Of a stretch of 64,000 nucleotides of DNA, positions 59,021-64,000 are shown one piece after another (position 1 is the stretch's first letter; each line of letters begins with the position of its first letter). This stretch comes from Pictodentalium vernedei (lineage: Eukaryota > Mollusca > Scaphopoda > Dentaliida > Dentaliidae): positions 395,179,217 through 395,243,216 of the forward strand of contig CM062294.1 in NCBI GenBank assembly GCA_031216915.1. Direction: 5' to 3'. The notes under the pieces were generated by a model. That model was not told where the DNA came from and searched no databases. It saw only the letters and a list, made by a program, of their open reading frames with translations. The position numbers were made by a program, and so were the translations under genes.

Positions 59021-59437
59021 CTATACTCCTAAAACAATACTGCATTTAGTAGCTTGTGTTATGTTCTCAGCTTCTTCTTTGTGTGTTTCTTCTTCTGCAA
59101 AACAAATTCCCGCCTGGGTGTTTTTTCCAATGACACGGTCTCCCCACTCTTTCCAAAAAAGGTGCAAGAATCCCCGAAATCTTAAATCTGACATGCTAAC
59201 CAATGGATATAGAAAAAAAATACTATAGGAAAAAACAAACCAGAGCGGTTTTTTATCTATACGTTTTTTTTTTTACCTGGACTCTAAACCAATAAGTCTC
59301 TTCTCAAAACGTTAGCCATGATTATGACTTTTAAGGCTGAGATAGGAGACACGGACACTAGTAAGATCAACATACCTAGCACCTGTAGACTTTTTTTCAG
59401 CATCAACATTTTTAATGCGAGGTTTATCAGCCTGTAC
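59021..59437 (-). CDS. Last two exons of an unrecognised host gene
   Basis: Exon 59437-59376 (62 nt) has acceptor TTTTCCTTCAG and donor GTATGTTG. Exon 59195-59021 has acceptor CATTGGTTAG and ends in TAG. The intron is 180 bp, GT-AG. The frame passes the junction exactly (phase 2) and gives VQADKPRIKNVDAEKKSTGA, then SMSDLRFRGFLHLFWKEWGD, RVIGKNTQAGICFAEEETHK and an end CSIVLGV. I do not recognise the family. The charged, non-repetitive composition and agreeing phases support a real gene; upstream exons are not seen in the window. Confidence 0.5.
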
Positions 59438-59542
59438 CTGAAGGAAAATGAAATGAAAATTAGATTTGCCAAAAGTCTTTTCAAAGACCCAAGGGAGTTT
59501 AGTCAACCTCTCTCTTAACCAGAGGGTACCTTGTTGCACTAT

Positions 59543-59787
59543 TTAACTGGTAGAATGCTAAATTATTTTTAGTTGCCAGAGTTTATTCACATGTGTTTGC
59601 CTTGTTACAATTTATGGCAGAGAACTCTCCCATAAATTGTAACATGGCAAATCCATGCAGACTATATAATTTCACTTCAAACACAATGAGACGCACATCC
59701 ACAGAATTCAATGCATTTAAAATGAAATACCAGTACCTGAACTTCAAAATAAAGCCTGATTATGGGCTTCTAGCATTCTACTAGTTA
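59543..59787. mobile_element. Foldback MITE
   Basis: TAACTGGTAGAATGCTAAAT at left and AGCATTCTACTAGTTA at right. Second inverted pair TGCCTTGTTACAATTTATGG and CCATAAATTGTAACATGGC in the centre. Same family as 19530-19990. Confidence 0.7.
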
Positions 59788-59964
59788 GGGTCTACAGCAT
59801 TACTGAGTCTGTGGGCGTTTCCTCACTACTCATCGTTTTAATAGTTGATTGTACTGAAATTATGTATTCAGAACACTTTGGCCTCAAAAAGTTAAAGATC
59901 TGTTTTCAGGCCCCCCTCCCACCCCCGCATGGTCGTTTTAGCTGCCGAATGCTCTCGTTTTATA

Positions 59965-60270
59965 ACCAATGGAAAGTTGAAAAAAAAAATAAATGGTTTA
60001 AATCTGATATTTTACAAAAGTTAATAAAATTTATAAATGTGTTCCTTGAGTGTTTTAGCCGCCCAAAGCCCTTTGCCCTCAGGGGACGAAATACACTGTC
60101 ACCCGAGCTATTCTGTAGATTATGAGACCTAAAACATAAAAACCAAAAACAGAACTTTAGATGGCAGAGAAATAAATACAAAAATAAAAAATAAAAATTA
60201 AAAAAAACGCCCACTGGCATGCAATTTTACCAAAAAATGGCCTGAGGAACAGAAAATCTACTTTCTGGGT
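59965..60270 (-). repeat. Dispersed repeat family E, copy 5
   Basis: CCTTGAGTGTTTTAGCCGC, GCTATTCTGTAGATTATGAG, CTGGCATGCAATTTTACC and ACAGAAAATCTACTTTCTGG. Followed by a (GAAT)n tract at 60312. Confidence 0.6.
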
Positions 60271-60771
60271 TCTTATGAGATCGTTTTATCTTTAGGAATA
60301 TATTTAAGGAATGAATGAATGAATGAATGAAAGGTTGTTCGAATAACGGAGTCAGCTAGAATTGCCTTGCTGCTCATCATGTTGCCATAATTTCCTTTCT
60401 ATTGTCAGTTGTTTTTCTCATCGATTGTGGTACTTCCATTAATATTTTCATAATCTGTTTTAGGTGTTTGTAGTTTTGGAATTGATGTCCAATTTTTGTA
60501 TTTTAACTGATCTGTAGCCATGATATGGCCAAAGTTTCTTGCATGGCATCAAACAATACAATAATTTGACCAGAGGGCACTCGACCGAAATGCCTACCCT
60601 TTCCCTTAATTTACATCTTGAATTATGTAATCATGTAACCATGATCTTTGACCTCGTAAAACAATGTGTTCAGATCTCATCACGTTACTATTCTTGTGCC
60701 AAGTTTGGTGATCAAATATATGACATTTTATTGAGCTCATATAGACACACACACTAGAACACACTATTAGT

Positions 60772-61800
60772 GTTGCGGACCGGATCACAAAATACCAACC
60801 CAGGCCTGGACTGTGGTCTGGGCGAGATCACTCCTGACCAAAGGAGCTGGACTGGTCCAGGATGGTCCAATGTAATCCAAAGGAGCACTTATTGTGTCAT
60901 ATTATCACAAGTTAAGGACCCAGTATCATTTTGGGGCTTTACCGTCAAACTTATTTATTGGGGTTTACGACACTTTTGACAGCCAGGGTGACCTCCTGTC
61001 GAACCGTTTTACGGGAGGAGAAAGCCAGAGTACTCTGAGAGAACCACCGAGCAATAGCGAGCAACTGTCAGACTCCCCAACGTACTAATTCCATAGATCG
61101 ACGTGCAGTATGCCTTAGTGCACCGCTATCGTGCGCCCACATGGGCAGGCAGATTAAGTGCCTTGCCCAAGGACACAATGCAGTTGCCCCTGGGGAGGGG
61201 GGGGGGGGGGCATCCACCAGTGGATCATTCAGTCTGTAGTCCAATACCGTTACCACTGAGCCAGCGCTACCACCTTCAAACTTAACCTCGGAAATAACTA
61301 GGAGATTAGTTCTGGTAACTCGCTTCCCTCACAGCAAAGATCCAAATCATTTCAGATTTGAAAAGCCTCCCCATTGCGAGCGAAGATGTACATGATACAA
61401 TATATCATTAATTGAGTGCAACAAGACACCATCTGAAATGCTGACTGCAACAAGACACCGTCTGCAATGCTAAAGCATTGCAGATGGAGTCTTGTTACAT
61501 TCAGTGTCAGCATGAGAATACACAGAATTCGCTTGTTACAAAACCATAATGCCTTATAGAATTCTTCATTTTGCTGACAGTTTATCAAACATGTATTATA
61601 CCCACTAAAAGCATGCTGTCACCCTCCACCATCCAGTTCATAAACGAAGGCATCAAAATAATCTACATTGCTTAAAAACAGAAATGCTAAAGTAGACTAC
61701 CTTGGACCGGTCCAGTAAGAAAAAGACAGGCCGCGTATCCAGGTATGGGACTGCTCTTTATTTTGACCGGACCGCCAACAACGCCCGTGTCACCAAACAT
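60772..61800. mobile_element. Possible hAT-like relic carrying a SINE
   Basis: GTGTTGCGGACCGGATCACA at left and ATTTTGACCGGACCGCCAAC at right are inverted. Between them are the SINE (60945-61275) and a palindrome AACAAGACACCGTCTGCAAT/ATTGCAGATGGAGTCTTGTT (61449-61498). No transposase frame. Confidence 0.35.
60945..61275 (-). mobile_element. tRNA-derived SINE, continuous copy
   Basis: On the minus strand it starts GGTAGCGCTGGCTCAGTGG, with A-box TGGCTCAGTGG. It runs through CCTTGGGCAAGGCACTTAAT, GCTCGGTGGTTCTCTCAGAG, CTCCCGTAAAACGG to the CAATAAATAAG tail. A G-run at 61200 disturbs the B-box region. Confidence 0.8.
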
Positions 61801-63271
61801 TGTCGTTGACATGGATAAATTTCTCGGGGAAACTTTACATACATGCATAAGGGTAGTTGGATATATTACCAAATGAGTGTAAAAACTGAGCATTTATTCG
61901 ATTGTATCTTGTTTGACCAAGAACATACGAACTGGTGGGGGAGGTGTGGAGGCAGCAGAGAGAAGGGTCCTGCTAATCTGAATTCCTAATCTTAAATTTA
62001 ATCGGGGCCCATGTCCGATGTCGAAACTCCAAATCGAATCGGAAACAGCACTGAAAGAACAAGTTGAACAGGGTTTTAACTCAAAAGTATGGTACCACTG
62101 TACCCGATACATGTATCTCATGTTCACCGAGAACAGTTCGGACTCCATTCTCTTAAAATGACCAGTAAATCAGACAGGTTAACCTGAGAAAAGTGGTTTC
62201 AGGAAACTTGAGTGTGATTTCCACAGACATTGAATGGATTTCAGGGAAAGGTTTGTGCAAGAAGAATACACAAGGAGAACAGATCACACAATAAAACAAG
62301 TGCACAAAAAGATCTAGCACATGTTCACCCCTTGGACCTCCACTGGCACTAAACTGTACCCAGTGGTTCATGAGCTAAATATTTGCTCATGTCCTTGATA
62401 CCATGTTCAGAAATCATGAAAAATTGTTGGTTTGAATACACCCCACCCCCTCTTATCTTCAAGACCAACTCCCATCCACCACCCTCTCCCTGCTGTAGCC
62501 ATTTGACCAAAGTGCACCAAGCCTATAATTCCATTCTGGAATGGGACATAAGGTTTAATTCTGTTGTTTGCGAAGCATGGACTTGAATCCTAGTATTTTT
62601 TTTGTTGATGGTAGTGTTTCTGGACAGGCACCAGATAAAATAAAATAAAATAATAAAAAAACACCGGACCGCATGCAATTTTACAACAAATGTCCTGAGA
62701 AACAGAAAATATACTTTCTGGGTCATCACTGAATTGTATATAAGCAAATACTATTATTAAATATATTTTCCTTATATGCGTATTTTTTTTTCTTTTGGTT
62801 TCATTCTTTAAGATCGGTGCTCAGAAAACCTGTGAAATGCGGAGAATTATTTGATTCTTCTTTCGGAATTTGACGGAGAATCCGATTCCCATCCAGGAGA
62901 CCAAATTCTTTGGATTTTCCCAGGCATACCGGGGAGAGTTAATATGTCTGCAGTGAGTATAGACAAATATACTGTTTATCTTACAAAAATCTCATATCCG
63001 CGTTTATTCTAAACCCAAACCAGAGTGTCAAGATAGAGGAGTAGTTCCCTCGTGACACCTTGTCTCATTTGTCTCTCCTATTTGACTTTATGTTGAGAAA
63101 GGTACATAATTTTAGATGGCAATTTACCAAACTGCCCTACCGGACTGACACAGCGGTTCAGTCCGATGGGGAAATTGTTAAACATGGAGCCATGAATGTG
63201 CCTGTTTCTCAATTTGGAGATACATTAGTCCAACACCACCCTTCTGTGAATACAATAACACAAGTGGTATC
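61801..63271. other. Spacer, no gene recognised
   Basis: Contains a family E end fragment at 62640-62730 (minus; CGCATGCAATTTTACAACA, AGAAAATATACTTTCTGGG). The short frames on both strands show no domain and no paired splice sites that I can support. Confidence 0.4.
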
Positions 63272-63492
63272 TTAACCCTTTACCCAACGCAGACGATATC
63301 AAAATTTATTATTTAAATATCATTTTTTTTAAATTTTACAAACAATTTCAACAAAACCATATCATGTTACCCCAACGAGGGGTCACATGATATGGTTTTG
63401 TTGAAATGTTTTGGAAAATGGAATATTTTTTCAACTGCTGAATTTGCATATTACGCGGGCGGATGCGGGCGAATCGGTGGGTAAGGGGTTAA
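63272..63492. mobile_element. piggyBac-type MITE, copy 9 (second subfamily)
   Basis: TTAA at both ends, CCCTTTACCCAACGC and TGGGTAAGGGG. Core palindrome AACCATATCATGTTACCCC with ACATGATATGGTTTTGTTGA. Confidence 0.75.
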
Positions 63493-64000
63493 AAGATTTT
63501 AAAAAATTTACTCATGCACCTCTTGGGTTAAAATGGGGATAGATAAGATGGTGCGGGGGCTTATATTTCATCTAAATTTTGGAGAATCCATTTGGACTCT
63601 CGCGAAAATTGTTGAGACTTGCGAGAATCCATACCTGCTATGAGTGTACCGGGGATCCCATTAGGCCACCATGGCTGAACCTATGTTACATACTGATAAC
63701 ATGTTGACCCTTTACACACCACAGCTTTTTAATTTTTAAAATATAAACTGAATTTGATATTTTAAAAAAAAAAATAAACAATATTTATCAATAAAACCTT
63801 ACAGATACAAATGCCATTGGAATAGGCCCATTGGCACGGTTCCAATCACAGCCATATTTATAAATTTTATTGACAAAGTGTCGGGATATTTCAGGTCATA
63901 TGTTAGACTTGCATTGGTTAATTTGCTGCTGCTATGTTAGGTGAATTTGTTGCTGCTATGTTAGGTAAAATTTTAAATTGACTTAATTCTTTTGATGAGA
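63493..64000. other. Right edge, partial MITE
   Basis: From 63705 (GACCCTTTACACACCACAG) a decayed copy of the second MITE subfamily appears to start (TTTGATATTTTAAA, CAATAAAACCTTA). A 22-bp direct repeat (TTTGCTGCTGCTATGTTAGGT, TTGTTGCTGCTATGTTAGGT) at 63920-63966. No gene. Confidence 0.4.

Noticed and set aside
63060..63275. A 71-residue plus-strand frame as a gene
   Set aside because: No recognised domain, no splice or promoter support, and its end runs into a MITE.

Overview
The window is eukaryotic, intron-bearing and very rich in transposons. It fits a marine invertebrate, most likely a lophotrochozoan such as a mollusc or brachiopod; an invertebrate deuterostome is not excluded. The reasons are a spliced HSPA12-type HSP70 gene, arrays like the oyster 'pearl' Helentron relatives, Polinton-type DNA elements, tRNA-derived SINEs and an unusual Ty3/Gypsy element. 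The taxon is an inference from repeat style, not a match.

Layout: 1019-9887 is a decayed Polinton/Maverick-like element. It has about 0.45 kb terminal inverted repeats (TIRs), a broken protein-primed DNA polymerase B gene and a truncated adenovirus-type protease. A hAT-like element (4564-6325) sits precisely in the polymerase gene and itself holds a piggyBac-type MITE and a SINE split by a LINE fragment. From 10 to 17 kb come Helentron-like arrays and SINEs. On the minus strand, 18412-42177 is the only complete host gene I can assemble: a four-coding-exon HSPA12-like gene encoding 585 residues. Its 16.3 kb first coding intron holds a 5.2 kb Polinton-like element (27264-32444) with 1.3-1.4 kb TIRs full of hairpins, a near-perfect 6-bp target duplication and four small genes.

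The 27264-32444 element is the most interesting part. Each of its genes has the same promoter cassette (TATAAAAGG plus a conserved leader), and at all three gene junctions the stop codon TAA of the upstream gene lies inside the TATA box of the next. Two genes are zinc-finger paralogues, one ending in a basic, glycine/hydrophobic peptide like adenoviral core peptides. All four are broken by indels. No polymerase, integrase, ATPase or capsid gene was seen, so it looks like a dependent (satellite-like) relative of Polintons.

The right third holds more Helentron-like arrays (35.9-37.9 kb), a threefold tandem tRNA-like repeat (38.1-39.1 kb), a nearly full-length esterase-bearing LINE (44.5-49.1 kb, minus), a second LINE fragment (49.8-51.0 kb), a Gypsy element with the order protease-integrase-RT-RNase H (51.5-57.2 kb), and two terminal exons of an unrecognised host gene (59.0-59.4 kb). 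No rRNA, CRISPR array or functional tRNA gene was seen.
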